From the NCBI RefSeq assembly GCF_010091945.1, contig NZ_WVIE01000017.1:1-64000 (forward strand): a stretch of DNA of 64,000 nucleotides. Direction: 5' to 3'. The notes under the pieces are model-generated. The model had not been told where the DNA came from and did no database searches. It saw only the letters and a program-made list of their open reading frames with translations. The stretch comes from Myxacorys almedinensis A (GTDB lineage Bacteria; Cyanobacteriota; Cyanobacteriia; Leptolyngbyales; Leptolyngbyaceae). This document shows, one piece after another, positions 1-10,785 of the stretch; position 1 is the stretch's first letter; each line of letters begins with the position of its first letter. Position numbers and translations under genes: made by a program.

Positions 1-2114
1 ACCAATTTGGAGATGAACAACTTGTTTTTGCGGCTCATCAATTAAGGCATAAGCAGCTTGCTGTACCTGATCGTGCAAAAACTTGTAGTCTTGAACTAAC
101 AAGTTTTCGCCTAATTCAGATAGAGGTTGAATTAATCCAGCTTGGATGGCTGCTAGTAAATCTAGAGAAATTACTTTCGGCGATTTTTCACAAGCGATCG
201 CCAATGTCTCTAAATCAAACTCAGATCCAACACAAGCCGCGATCGAGAGAATTTGCTGTGTTGCTTCCGACAATTTCTGCAACTGACGCAGCAGCAACTC
301 CACTACATTATCCGTGATATCTTGAGCTTCAATCTCAGCCAAGTTCCATTGCCAACTCAACTGTTGGGCATCAAAGGTCAACAGATTTTCGCCATCCAGC
401 AACTTCAAAAATTCACCGACAAAGAAGGGATTGCCCTCAGTTTTACGGGACACCATTTTGGCGAGGGAATGAACCGTTTCAGGAGTGTGATGGAGTGTCT
501 CAGCTAACAGTTGGCTCAACGATTCCAATGTTAAGGGGGTCAGAATGATGTCCTGAAGGATTGCTCCCTGGTTTCGCAGGCTCTCTAGTGTCAAAATTAA
601 TGGATGCGTCGGAGTCACTTCGTTATCTCGATAAGCTCCGATCAAAGATAGAGATTGGATTTGCTCGTCAAGTAAGATCAGTTCGATTAACTTCAGCGTC
701 GCAGCATCGATCCCCTGGAGATCGTCTAAAAAGATCACCAGGGGATGCTCTTTTGCACAAAATACCCGTACAAACCTTTGAAACGTCAGATTGAAGCGAT
801 TCTGCGATTCTGTGGCTCCAACTTCGGGTACAGGCGGCGGCTTGCCAATGATCAACTCAACTTCGGGAATGACATCAATGATGACTTGTCCGTTGCCGCC
901 CAAAGCCGTGAGGAGACGCGATCGCCACACTTCCATCTGCTCGTCTGGTTCCCCTAAGAGGTGCTGCACCAACTTTTGCAGGGCATCGACGATCGCGCTG
1001 TAGGGAACATTGCGCCTGAATTGGTCAAATTTACCGGAGATGAAATAGCCGCGCTTTGCGGTGATCGGTTTATAGAGTTCCTGTACTAATGCTGTTTTGC
1101 CAACGCCAGCATCACCAGAAACCAGCATCATTTCACGGACTCCCTCACTCCCAGCCACTCGGTCAAACGCCACCCATAATGCTTCAATCTCTGCCGCTCG
1201 TCCATACAGTTTTTGAGGAATGCAAAACTGTTCAGACACATCTTGCAGTCCCAATTGCATCGATTCAATTCGACCCACTTCTGCCAGTTGTTGAGCGCAA
1301 CGTTCGAGATCGGCTTTGATTCCCCAAGCACTCTGATAGCGATCCTCCGCATTTTTCGCCATCAGTTTCAAAATCAGGTCTGAAATGGGTTTGGGCATCG
1401 TAGCGTTCAATTCATGCGGGAGAATCGGTGGTCTAGCAATGTGACAGTGAACTAGCTCCAGGATGTCTTGGGTGGGAAACGGCAACTGTCCCGTTAACAG
1501 TTCATAGAAGGTGATGCCCAATGAATAAAAATCAGTGCGATAGTCGAGCCTCCGGTTCATCCGTCCGGTTTGCTCTGGGGAAAGATAGGCGGGGGTTCCT
1601 TCCAGTAGATGCAGATTTTTGAACGTGGGATTCGTGCGGCTGAAGCGAGTGGCAATGCCAAAATCAATGAGTTTGACCACGCCAGTATTCGGATTAAAGA
1701 CAATGTTGCCAGGATTGATGTCCTTATGAATGACGTGAGCCGCATAGAGTTTGCCCAGAGTATCAGTAAGGGCGATCGCAACATCCAAAAAATTGACAGA
1801 GGCATGGGGCAGAAGTCCGATTGCTGCCGCATCCAGTATTCTAAAGACTCTCCACCAAAGTCTTCCAAGAGAATCACCAGCGTGCGCTGATAGTCTTGCT
1901 GACTGTATGCCTTGACAACGCCTTCAATGTTGAGGGAACGGGTAATTTCATATTCCTGCCGATAGCGAGTTAATTCCTGAAGAGAGGGATAATTCTGCTT
2001 GAGAACTTTGGTAATCACGGCACAATTCTCCCGCTCTCTAATGCCCCGATACACGAGAGAAGCCAAGCGCTCATAGATTTTGCTGTGGATCGTGACTCTA
2101 GGCAGGGTAATCAT
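1..2114 (-). pseudogene. Ser/Thr kinase - AAA ATPase signalling protein (N-terminal and AAA part; continues off the left edge), frameshifted
   Basis: Minus-strand reading gives a kinase N-lobe (MITLPRVTIHSKIYERLASLVYRGIR...), then in another frame a kinase core (VIHKDINPGNIVFNPNTGVVKLIDFGIA) and an AAA P-loop (VSGDAGVGKTALVQEL). The frame changes near 1830-1850. Confidence 0.75.
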
Positions 2115-2203
2115 GGAATGCTCCCCTGACGAAGGACTGTCAGCCGTCTTCCAAAGTATATCGCTTGCCAAACTTCAGAAAATTAAGCTTCTTGGTGGAT
2201 TTT

Positions 2204-2950
2204 TTAAGGACTTTCCAATGACCTCTTTTCAGACGGACTGCTCGACTGGAGAACCCAAACTTGCTCAAGATCATAAAACTCTCCACGCTGCTGGATCGCA
2301 AATCCATTCAGTAACAGCGCCAGCCACACTTGCACCAACGGCATCTTGAGCGATCGCTGAAGTCGCAACAATGGAACAGCTTGATTGCGTTGACTCAGCC
2401 ATTCTTGAATCGCGGCTCCCCACTCAGACACATCTTCCGCGTGTGCCAGTGCTAAAGCTTGCTCATACGCCACTTCCGGATCAACGACCTGGATCACGTC
2501 ATGCAATGCCTCAATCAATTGCATTGGCTCCACTTCTACTACAATCGATCGTGAATCGGTCTCACTCACTTCAATCGGTTTGCGCGGCAAGGTATCCAAT
2601 GGCTCGATGTACTCATCAAACTCGATTTGCATGGTCTGCCGCACATACTGGTCAAACGCTGTTTCACTCATGATCGGACCATCTTGGCTTGCGGTTGCCA
2701 GAATTTCTTCAAAGGCTCGCTGAGATCGCGCTGCAAACACGGCGGTAATCTGCGAGATGGCTTCCCCTGCCACCTGCAACTGTCCCGCGCACTCTAAATC
2801 AACGATCGACGCTTCCACCTCCTGCCACAGTTGATCCAACTCTGCTGTCTCTGGTGACTGAGCCGCTTCCTCTAGCACCTTCCATAGCGGCAATTGGAGT
2901 TGTCTCATGCGACCACCAACGGATGATGCAGACACGGATGCATCGGACAT
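2204..2950 (-). CDS. hypothetical protein (acidic, helical)
   Basis: 248 aa ORF; overlaps the end of the next upstream ORF, operon-like. Confidence 0.6.
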   Translation of the reverse strand: MSDASVSASSVGGRMRQLQLPLWKVLEEAAQSPETAELDQLWQEVEASIVDLECAGQLQVAGEAISQITAVFAARSQRAFEEILATASQDGPIMSETAFDQYVRQTMQIEFDEYIEPLDTLPRKPIEVSETDSRSIVVEVEPMQLIEALHDVIQVVDPEVAYEQALALAHAEDVSEWGAAIQEWLSQRNQAVPLLRLQRSLKMPLVQVWLALLLNGFAIQQRGEFYDLEQVWVLQSSSPSEKRSLESP

Positions 2951-3447
2951 TGCTGCGGGTCAATGCGCTCGAGACTGGCAAACTTACGAGTTCCGTATTC
3001 CTCATCTAACAATGCGAGTAACTTCCGAACATACAGATGAACTTGACTCGGAACCATGCCAACACAGTGAATCGGTTCAACGATCGCAATCTGTTGCTGT
3101 CCCTGCCAGACTTGCGCCGAAATCGCATGAACTGGAGTATCCCCGCCCGCAGCCCGATACACCACTAACACCGCATAGTAGAGATACGCAAATTCTGGAA
3201 TCTCTACTTCTAATGTCTTCAGCACCGATTCTTGCCGCGAACGATTGCGCTGTTGGTTTTTACGATCGCGATGACGCGCATACGATCGCCGACTGTAGCA
3301 AACTTTCGGATTCCAGCAGCCATCGCCCTCTGACCCATGCAACGCTTGCGCCTGTGCCGCATCGAGCATCGCACATTTTTGACACTTCAAGGGAATCGCC
3401 TTTGCCACGATTACCTCCGGATCGGTGCTAACACCGTATTCAGCCAA
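2905..3447 (-). CDS. hypothetical protein with Cys motif (CQKC...GCWNPKVC)
   Basis: 180 aa ORF, overlapping the neighbours 2204-2950 and 3411-4208. Confidence 0.6.
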   Translation of the reverse strand: MAEYGVSTDPEVIVAKAIPLKCQKCAMLDAAQAQALHGSEGDGCWNPKVCYSRRSYARHRDRKNQQRNRSRQESVLKTLEVEIPEFAYLYYAVLVVYRAAGGDTPVHAISAQVWQGQQQIAIVEPIHCVGMVPSQVHLYVRKLLALLDEEYGTRKFASLERIDPQQCPMHPCLHHPLVVA

Positions 3448-4208
3448 TCTTGCTGCACTTCGGACAACTTCGGAGGGGGAAGCGGTTGGCGATAATCGAT
3501 TCGAGTCGCATAGCGAGCGCGATCGTAAAGCTGGTCAAACACAGCTTGCAATGCCAAAACAGGTTCTGGTTCACCTGGCTTCAAGGGAATCGGAATGTCC
3601 GGCAGCGGTTGATCGAGCATTACCGCATAAAGATCGGCGATCGGGCGCTGCTCACTGCGACTCACCAAAATTCGATAAGTGGCATCCGTTCGCATTCCGT
3701 GCATCGCCATTGGTTTCGCGCCCCGCAACAAGTCTAATTCTACCAAATGCGTTTGACTCGCCAAAATCAATCGGCGTTTCTTTTCATAGTCTGCTCGTCC
3801 ATCTTTCGCTCGCTTGTTGGTGGGAGAGAGCAACTCAACGATCGTAATCACTTCATCGGTTCCCATCTCGCGCACTTCGAGATAGCGCTGGTATAGTTCG
3901 ATCTGCATCGGCAGCGATACTTTTTCTGGTTGGACTTGAGTGGCGACACTTCCTGTCGGTTGCTCGATCTCTACCCCTGATTTTGCCTCACCGCGTTCCG
4001 CAAACACAATCGCATCGGGAATCCCAATCAAAATCTCATCGTCTTGATCATCGGTTTGATACGTGCGAGACTCCACTTCAACGTAGTACTGCGTTCCCAG
4101 TTGCAGTGCGATCGCATCCGCAATCGCCACCATAAAGCGAGTGTGAAACGAAGACCAGAAGGCGGCATATTCAAGGTAGGGGTCCATTCCAGGAAAAGAC
4201 GATGGCAT
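3411..4208 (-). CDS. DUF4058 family protein
   Basis: N-terminus MPSSFPGMDPYLEYAAFWSSFHTRFM and LYQRYLEVREMGTDEVITIVELLSPTNK are characteristic of the family. Confidence 0.85.
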   Translation of the reverse strand: MPSSFPGMDPYLEYAAFWSSFHTRFMVAIADAIALQLGTQYYVEVESRTYQTDDQDDEILIGIPDAIVFAERGEAKSGVEIEQPTGSVATQVQPEKVSLPMQIELYQRYLEVREMGTDEVITIVELLSPTNKRAKDGRADYEKKRRLILASQTHLVELDLLRGAKPMAMHGMRTDATYRILVSRSEQRPIADLYAVMLDQPLPDIPIPLKPGEPEPVLALQAVFDQLYDRARYATRIDYRQPLPPPKLSEVQQDWLNTVLAPIRR

Positions 4209-4418
4209 GGCGACTCCGAAGAACAGAATGAAAACTTGAGATCTTTATCCGATGACTGCTGAACCTCTAGGATTTGGACGATCGCTCAAATCTTAGCCCT
4301 AGATTTTGAAAAAAGCCTCACACTCACCCCCTCTAGAAACCTCAACCCTATACATATTGAGCATTTTCAAATTTTTCTAGTTTGATCTTACCACGCCTCG
4401 CCACTTTGTCTTAGACTA

Positions 4419-4456
4419 TTCATATTCGAGATAATGTTAATTATCTCGAATATGAA
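4419..4456. repeat. perfect 17-bp inverted repeat with 4-nt spacer upstream of a tyrosine recombinase
   Basis: TTCATATTCGAGATAAT-GTTA-ATTATCTCGAATATGAA. Confidence 0.9.
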
Positions 4457-4473
4457 GCTAGAGCAAATATACT

Positions 4474-5475
4474 ATGCAGCGCGACGACAGCGTTCCACAA
4501 CCCAGACTCCTTCATATTGAGGCGGATTATTCTCCAGCAGTTTCTAAAGCTGATTCGCGTACAGACCTGCGACTGTTGCGAGTTGAGGAGTATTTACAGG
4601 CGCGATCGCTCTCGGTGAAAACGCAGAGAGCCTATCGTCAGGATTTACAGCATTTCTTGCGCTGGACAGACAAGGCTTGGGCTGCGGTGACAGCGAGACA
4701 AATCACGCAGTTTAAGACGCATCTGTTGAGAACGGAAGATGGTGAACGGGTGTTGTCAGATGCAACCGTGAAGCGAATTTTAGGGACGTTGAAGGCGTTT
4801 TATGGTTGGTTGTGGCGATCTGGCTATGTTGATCGCGATCCCACCCTCGAAGTGCAGTTGCCAAAATTAGCAGAACCGGAAGCCGATAATTTGACCGATG
4901 AACAAGTCGAAAAGATTTTAGCGGCGGTGATAGGGATGAAATTGTGCGATCGCAATCTGGCATTGTTTGCCGTCTTGCAGCATGGTATTCGAGCAGAAGC
5001 AGCGACATTGTTGAATGTCGGCGATTTTGATGGGAAACACTTGTGGGTACGTCAGGACAAAGCCGACAGTAAAGGGGTTGTCCCGCTCGATGATGAAGGG
5101 GTGCAGAAGATTCAGGCGTATCTAGGGTGGCGAGTGAGTCAAGGGGAGGTGTTGCAACCGGAGAGTCCATTATTTGTGTCGGCTTCGCGGCGCAATCGGG
5201 GGGCGCGGATTGGGTATGACACGATCGATAAGCTCGTCTGTCAATTGCGTGAGCAAACGGGGATTGAGTTTCACGCGCATCAGTTTCGCCATACCTATGC
5301 GACGAACTTGGTGCTTGATGGCATGAATCCGTATCATGTGATGACCTTAACACGGCACAAGTCGGTGCAGAGTTTTCGACGCTATACGAAGGCGGCAGAC
5401 CAGCAAGCGGCAGAAGCGGCATTCTACGAAACAAAACGGCGCAAGCACAAGACGGAACCACCCTTGGAACAGTAG
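4474..5475 (+). CDS. tyrosine-type site-specific recombinase
   Basis: Catalytic residues present: LQHGIRAEAA (R), HAHQFRHTYAT (HxxR), LTRHKS (H), FRRYTKA (Y). Confidence 0.9.
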   Translation: MQRDDSVPQPRLLHIEADYSPAVSKADSRTDLRLLRVEEYLQARSLSVKTQRAYRQDLQHFLRWTDKAWAAVTARQITQFKTHLLRTEDGERVLSDATVKRILGTLKAFYGWLWRSGYVDRDPTLEVQLPKLAEPEADNLTDEQVEKILAAVIGMKLCDRNLALFAVLQHGIRAEAATLLNVGDFDGKHLWVRQDKADSKGVVPLDDEGVQKIQAYLGWRVSQGEVLQPESPLFVSASRRNRGARIGYDTIDKLVCQLREQTGIEFHAHQFRHTYATNLVLDGMNPYHVMTLTRHKSVQSFRRYTKAADQQAAEAAFYETKRRKHKTEPPLEQ

Positions 5476-5664
5476 CAGATTCACTTTGGATCACAGGCAG
5501 TAAACAGAAAAAGGGGCTGTGGCGACGATGCTGGAACAAAATTGAAGATAAAGTTCGATCGGAGTAGTTCTGGATCTCGATCTATCTCGATCTCATCCCT
5601 CTTCTGTTACCTTCGTGAGATAGAAATTAAGCTGAAAGAAGCTGTGTTTCCACTAAACTCCTGA

Positions 5665-5730
5665 TGTTGCGTCAACCTATTTGTGACTTAAAGCATAAGT
5701 TGAGCAATTTTTTCACTTTATGCTTTCAAA
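5665..5730. repeat. left end of Tn7-like element: TGTTGCGT terminus plus two TnsB-site-like repeats
   Basis: TGTTGCGTCAACC...CTTAAAGCATAAGTTGAGCAA then TTCACTTTATGCTTTC. Related 22-mers recur at 10629-10785. Confidence 0.6.
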
Positions 5731-6681
5731 ACCAGGGAGGCAAAGCTGAACTCCATCAACAGAGCCACTTAGCAGGTTCAGCCCCTCAATACAGGAAATG
5801 CCCAGTTTGTAACACCGCTTCAGAAACGCTGTTAACTGAGGCTTTCGTCGTCTTTGAGGGAACTGGTCAGAGGGAGCCAGTTGAAGTGAGGGTGTAAACG
5901 CTAACAGTTCCCCAATCGCGTCAGCACACCAAAACAGCCAGCGTTTCTTCTTTAGATCTTCGGGTCGAAATACCGTCGGCTCCACGCTTCGTCCCAGCCA
6001 AGCTCCACAATTTGAGCAGTATCCCAGTCGTGCGCTGAGCCGGAGAAACGGTTGCGGATGACGACAATACAAACACCAGAGTTGTAAATAGCAGTGGTGT
6101 TGTGGACAGACATTCACCCCCTCAAGCGACCACATTAATGGTTCAGTATAGATTGCGCCTGACTCTCGCCATTCCTGATAACACATGGGACACCAAAACG
6201 GTTCTGTGTGAAAGGCATGAGTGAGGGAAAATAGCGGTCTCCAGGGTAATAGGGTCAAGCACGCTAGATCTTGTCGCAAGGTCAGCGTTTCAAGGGCATG
6301 CACAATTCGTTTCACTGGCTGACTTGCGGCTAACCACGCTGTTGCGGTTGTTTCTTGCAACAGTTTTGGATTTCGCTGCCAGATCGCCCAACTTACTTGC
6401 CATGCGTCTGCTCTCGACAGCCGTGGTGATTGACTGTAAATGAGAAACCAGGGGGTGATCTCATATCGAATCAAAGCGCCTACTGCAACTTGGTGAGCCT
6501 CTGCTAGTCGCGACAAATAGCTGGTTAAGCTTTCTACCCTGGCGGTGCCAAGTCCACCTGGTTGAAGGGAATAGAGATGACTGCGCCTGGGTAGTTTTGG
6601 GGTCTCCAAATCCCATGTACTGTAGAGCGGCACATCCTCAACCACCATGCTCTCCTCCTCCGACTGGACGACGTTTTGCAA
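5713..6681 (-). CDS. tniQ: TniQ/TnsD-family protein (short, 322 aa)
   Basis: ESLTSYLSRLAEAHQVAVGALI start and zinc-finger pattern CPMCYQEW...CPQHHCYLQLWCLYCRH...CSNCG. Last gene of the transposition operon. Confidence 0.85.
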   Translation of the reverse strand: MQNVVQSEEESMVVEDVPLYSTWDLETPKLPRRSHLYSLQPGGLGTARVESLTSYLSRLAEAHQVAVGALIRYEITPWFLIYSQSPRLSRADAWQVSWAIWQRNPKLLQETTATAWLAASQPVKRIVHALETLTLRQDLACLTLLPWRPLFSLTHAFHTEPFWCPMCYQEWRESGAIYTEPLMWSLEGVNVCPQHHCYLQLWCLYCRHPQPFLRLSARLGYCSNCGAWLGRSVEPTVFRPEDLKKKRWLFWCADAIGELLAFTPSLQLAPSDQFPQRRRKPQLTAFLKRCYKLGISCIEGLNLLSGSVDGVQLCLPGFESIK

Positions 6682-7744
6682 GGGGTTGTCCCACTGGTCT
6701 GCCCTGTTGTTGTGCCTTAGCCGCTACTGCAATCGGTTGATTGGCTGGCACCGGTGCAACCTCCAGTCCTAAAGCAATCCGGAGGGTTGAAGATGCTGTT
6801 CGAGGTTCTAGCTGAGCTTCACCCACATTGGCTTCTGTTAATAGCACCATGCACTGTTCCAATGACCAGGCATGGTTTTCCAAATGCCCAACCGTCAGCG
6901 TTCTCGCCCCCTCTTCCAGGGCCGCTACTAACGCACGAGATAGCCAGTCTTTGAGGATACCAACGCAGCCAATGCTACGCTCGTAACAATACTCCCAGTG
7001 ACTCAAGAGATCTGGCTCTTCGGGGAATGGCAAATGCCGTTGAAAGGTCTGAACAATGCCTCTAAATGCCTTCAAGTCTTCTGTGTTTTCTGCTCTGTAC
7101 CGGGGAAGGTGGATATCCATACTGCGGCGGCACAACTGAGCATTGAGATTTCGCAGAACTAGCAGATCATAGGTGCCTGCCAGTACGAATTGAACACCTG
7201 TTAGATTTGCGAGTGACTTAATGCAGTCGGTTTGGTCTTGTAAAATGCGAGCACTAGCGACTTTCGCTAGATTCTGAGCTTCGTCAATGTAGAACACCTT
7301 TAATTGACGCTGGTGCAGTGCAGACTCCAACAATGTTCTCAATTTCAGATTGGTTAGACGCTGATGCACTGGGAAGTGGATGGTCGGTTCTTGAACGGCT
7401 TTGAGTGCCCGTAAATAGAAATCTTTCCAGTCAAAGTTGCGAAACTCCGGTGTGGCAGCCTCCACTCCAGTAATCGGAATGCATCCTGTGTTCTCTGCCA
7501 AGGTTGGGAGAGTGGACTCCAGCATCTTCTGTGTGATTCGCCGGAGTAAGGTTGATTTGCCCACCCCAGTCGGTCCAAATAAAAACAGCAGCGCAGTACC
7601 CGCTGGCTCCTCAACAGTACGCATCAATTTTTGAGCTGCCTCCAGCAATTTTGGGTGTGCCATTGTGTAGCGGTGGAAGTAGGCAATCCGGTCAACAACG
7701 GGTTGCCTCAGCAAGGTGAGTGGAAAGCCTGCATCTGATTCCAT
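6638..7744 (-). CDS. tnsC: TnsC/TniB-family AAA+ transposition ATPase
   Basis: Walker A LFGPTGVGKSTLL, Walker B LKVFYIDEAQNL; overlaps tniQ and abuts tnsB. Confidence 0.88.
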   Translation of the reverse strand: MESDAGFPLTLLRQPVVDRIAYFHRYTMAHPKLLEAAQKLMRTVEEPAGTALLFLFGPTGVGKSTLLRRITQKMLESTLPTLAENTGCIPITGVEAATPEFRNFDWKDFYLRALKAVQEPTIHFPVHQRLTNLKLRTLLESALHQRQLKVFYIDEAQNLAKVASARILQDQTDCIKSLANLTGVQFVLAGTYDLLVLRNLNAQLCRRSMDIHLPRYRAENTEDLKAFRGIVQTFQRHLPFPEEPDLLSHWEYCYERSIGCVGILKDWLSRALVAALEEGARTLTVGHLENHAWSLEQCMVLLTEANVGEAQLEPRTASSTLRIALGLEVAPVPANQPIAVAAKAQQQGRPVGQPLAKRRPVGGGEHGG

Positions 7745-10537
7745 TAAAACTCTCCATAATACATAGGGGTTTCTGTTATTAGAGCAGCCTTGTGAAGGGG
7801 CAACATTTCCGCCTCGGCAGGTTGTTCTGTTTCAGCAGATGGCGTAGCTAATAGCTGGCTGGGTGAGCTACCACTAGCAGTACCAAAACCAAGGTCTGGG
7901 TTAGCAGTTTCTGGCGATTGTGTTGCTACTTGGGTTGCCAGCAGCAATTGATGGTGTTCTAGTGCGCGTAGACGCTGCTCCAAAAACTCCCCTTCTTTTG
8001 CCTGCTGGGAGTTGAGGAATTCCACCAGTTCCTTGTCGGTAATGGTTAGGGTTTGCCCATTGATGCGCTTGCGCTCAGTTAACTCCGCACTAATGAGTTG
8101 AATCTCCCGCTCAGAGCGACTCTGCAAGTCCAGATAATAGGCTGAAAGGCACTTCACCCATTGTCCTTGCACCAGTGCGTAGGCCTGACTAATATCAAAC
8201 GGGTCGTAGCGAACTTCAACCATTGATTGCTCAACCACAGGCTCTCGAAAGGCATTCGACCAGTAGTAGATATTGTGAATTTTGACTCCACGACCAGGTT
8301 GCACTTTCCGTTTTCCTCGCTCCGGTGCTGGTAGAGTTAGCATCTGGAAGATCTCATCGTAGGCAACATGCCGCTGCCATCGACTGCCGCTCGTGACCAG
8401 TCCGGTTTCAAACGCAAAGCGTGGGCTTTGTCCCAGGGCTGGATGTTCTCGCTGGTCATAGATTTCATAAGCCCACTGACATAGCACAGTATAGAGGTCA
8501 GGAAGTGTCCAAACCGCAAGAGTCCGTGGATTGACCGCTTTTGTAACCTGACGAACCTGACGAGTAATTTGGGTGTTCCCCTGCAACTCGTGAATTAACT
8601 GGGTGTTTGCTGTACCAAATAACCGTTCAAGCACTGACCCAAACCTGGCATGAGCCGGAGGACGGTGTTTTTTGGTGCAAATGTAATACGTCAAGAGTTG
8701 CTCGAAATAGTGACTGTGAAATTCTGCTCCATTATCTACCACAATCATTTGTGGCAACCGTTGGAAGCGTTGTACGCAGATCCGAGTTACCATCATGCAG
8801 GAGCGATAACTAGGAGCATCAAAGGTCAGATAGACGGCTAGCAATCGCCTGCTGTAAGCATCGACCATGAAGGTTGCCCACGGTCGCCCCAAGGGATGCT
8901 GAAGGTCAATCTCATCCAAGCTAAGGTGAGCAGGTTCTAAGGATTGGAGAGAACTGACCAATTCGATATCGAGTTGGGTATGGTCGATATGCACAATTTC
9001 AAAGGGACGGCTGCCATGCCGAGGAGTGGTCTGCTTCAGTTCCCAATAAAACGGTTCTTGTTGAATTGCGGCTCGGTGTCCTTCACGCCGTCGAGTCTGA
9101 GCAACTCCCCCCCCGTTGTTTGATAGCTTGAAAGAAGGTCATATGACTGGGAGGTGTCAAAGGTTGCTCCTGTGCTTTGCAAGCAGTGACAAAGGCTTGA
9201 TAAACTCGCCATTTGCCTCGTTGCGTCGGAGTTTCATAGTGGTCTTCGATAAATTGCAGCATCAATTCACGCACACCCTCATCCATCTTGGCGGAATAGT
9301 TGCCCTTCATCCCATGTCTGGGAAGCAGTCCAACGTAGCCGCTGCCATAGAGTGTCTCAGCTTTGCGGTAGTGGTCACGCCAACGACGAATAGTACTGGA
9401 TGGCAAAGAAGGTGGGTCGTCACTCAGATACGGTAGCAATATGGCATAGCGTCGATTTGCTGCAACGATGTCTTCTGGTTTTGCGTGCGCTAATACTACT
9501 TGAATCGTTGGGTGACAACTGGAAAAATCTGCATCCTGGGCTGACGTAATTTTGCCCTCTTTTAGCAAAGTTTCCAGAACCAGATTGGGCAACTCAATCA
9601 ATTTGCCACTGGCGTGCAGTAGACCTGTCGCAGTCATACCGCTATTTGCCACTGTCCAGGTCTGGCTATCCCAGAGCAATTCCATTCCGATTGTGATAGC
9701 CAGGGGGTGATTATCACAGAGGGAACCAGGAGCAACCGAGATTACTTGTTGATACGCACCAGCGACTTCTCGATTCAGAAATACTCGAACCTGTTCTGGT
9801 TCAGCGAGTCGGGCAGTACTCAAGTCTATATACAGTTGTCCTGTTGCAATCAATGCATAAATGTCGTCTCGGCTGGCATGTTCATGCTGCTGAAATAGCT
9901 CCGCCAGGGTAATTCCAACCTGGAGTTTGACTGTGGTCAATAACGATTGAGCAATGGAAGATGCTGGCACAATCAATGGTGAGCCAAAATAGTCTTCCAG
10001 CCAAATGATGTTTTGCTGAAACACCCAGTTAATATCAGCATCGCAGCAAACTTTGAACCAGAACCCCAAGGGAGCCGCATAAGCCTCTCCAGGTGGACAA
10101 TGCCACTTGCCATCAACTCCTTTCTGATAACGATAAGGACTCGATTGAGACAATTTAACCAAATCTGTTACTGTTTTGCATTCCTCCCAACCAGCATCGT
10201 GAGTGCGGATGACAAAGAAGTCTGGGGTATAGTGGTGGCGGTTGCGGCGTCCGCTTTTGGCAAGATAGGTCAATTCAATGGCAGGTGGCTGGTCGTAGTA
10301 CTCTAAAACGTCTGGGTCATGTTCCAACTCATAGATCCGTGCCAGTTCATTCCGGTGCGACTCAAACTGAATGGTAAGCCCCATTTTCCGACTGGGGTAA
10401 TTACCGCAAACGTTCTTTCGGTGCCCTTGAACTCGACGAGAGGGCTCTGCCTGACGAATTTGCTCAACTACTGTCCGGGCAGCCTGTCTGAGTTGGAGGG
10501 CGTGGCACCAGTTATCAAATCCCTGACTATCCAACAT
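7744..10537 (-). CDS. tnsAB: TnsA-TnsB fusion transposase, split into two ORFs (9083-10537 and 7744-8994) by an 8-G run
   Basis: N-terminal TnsA-type nuclease (HHYTPDFFVIRTHDAGWEECKT), then TnsB N-terminal helices. The DDE core follows in another frame (HIDHTQLDIEL; QMIVVDNGAEFHSHYF; SVLERLFGTAN). Removing one G from 9107-9114 gives one open frame: ...IKQRGGVAQTRRREGHRAAIQQEPFYWELKQTTPRHGSRPFEIVHIDH... Confidence 0.82.
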
Positions 10538-10562
10538 GGTTTAAGAGGTGAGGGCAATGAAG

Positions 10563-10579
10563 TGTTGTCAACCTACTTG
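10563..10579 (+). repeat. copy of left-terminus-like sequence (TGTTGTCAACCTACTTG) upstream of tnsAB
   Basis: Compare 5665 TGTTGCGTCAACCTATTTG; same strand orientation. Confidence 0.5.
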
Positions 10580-10628
10580 CTGTTAGTCTAAGGGCTGGAA
10601 AAGGGAATCTCAAGACACTGCCTCAAAT

Positions 10629-10785
10629 GTTTGCTCAACTTATGGTTTCAAAATCATACTTTTGCTCACTTTATGCTTTAAAGCTTGCTGCAATAAACTT
10701 GGCTGAGTTACGCAACAATCAGTCTTTCGAGTTCTAAGTTGCTCACTTTATGCTTTAGAATTTGCTCAGCTTATGATTGAAGTCA
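10629..10785. repeat. right end of Tn7-like element: four TnsB-site-like repeats
   Basis: TTTGCTCAACTTATGGTTTC, TTTGCTCACTTTATGCTTTA, GTTGCTCACTTTATGCTTTA, TTTGCTCAGCTTATGATTGA at about 10629, 10655, 10738 and 10762; ACGCAACA at about 10710-10717. Confidence 0.7.

Noticed and set aside
2907-3431. 174-aa plus-strand ORF opposite the Cys-motif gene
   Set aside because: Composition typical of an antisense shadow; the minus-strand operon is more convincing.
4712-5539. 275-aa minus-strand ORF antisense to the first integrase
   Set aside because: Low-complexity Ser/Pro/His/Arg composition, no recognisable domain; shadow ORF of a well-supported gene.
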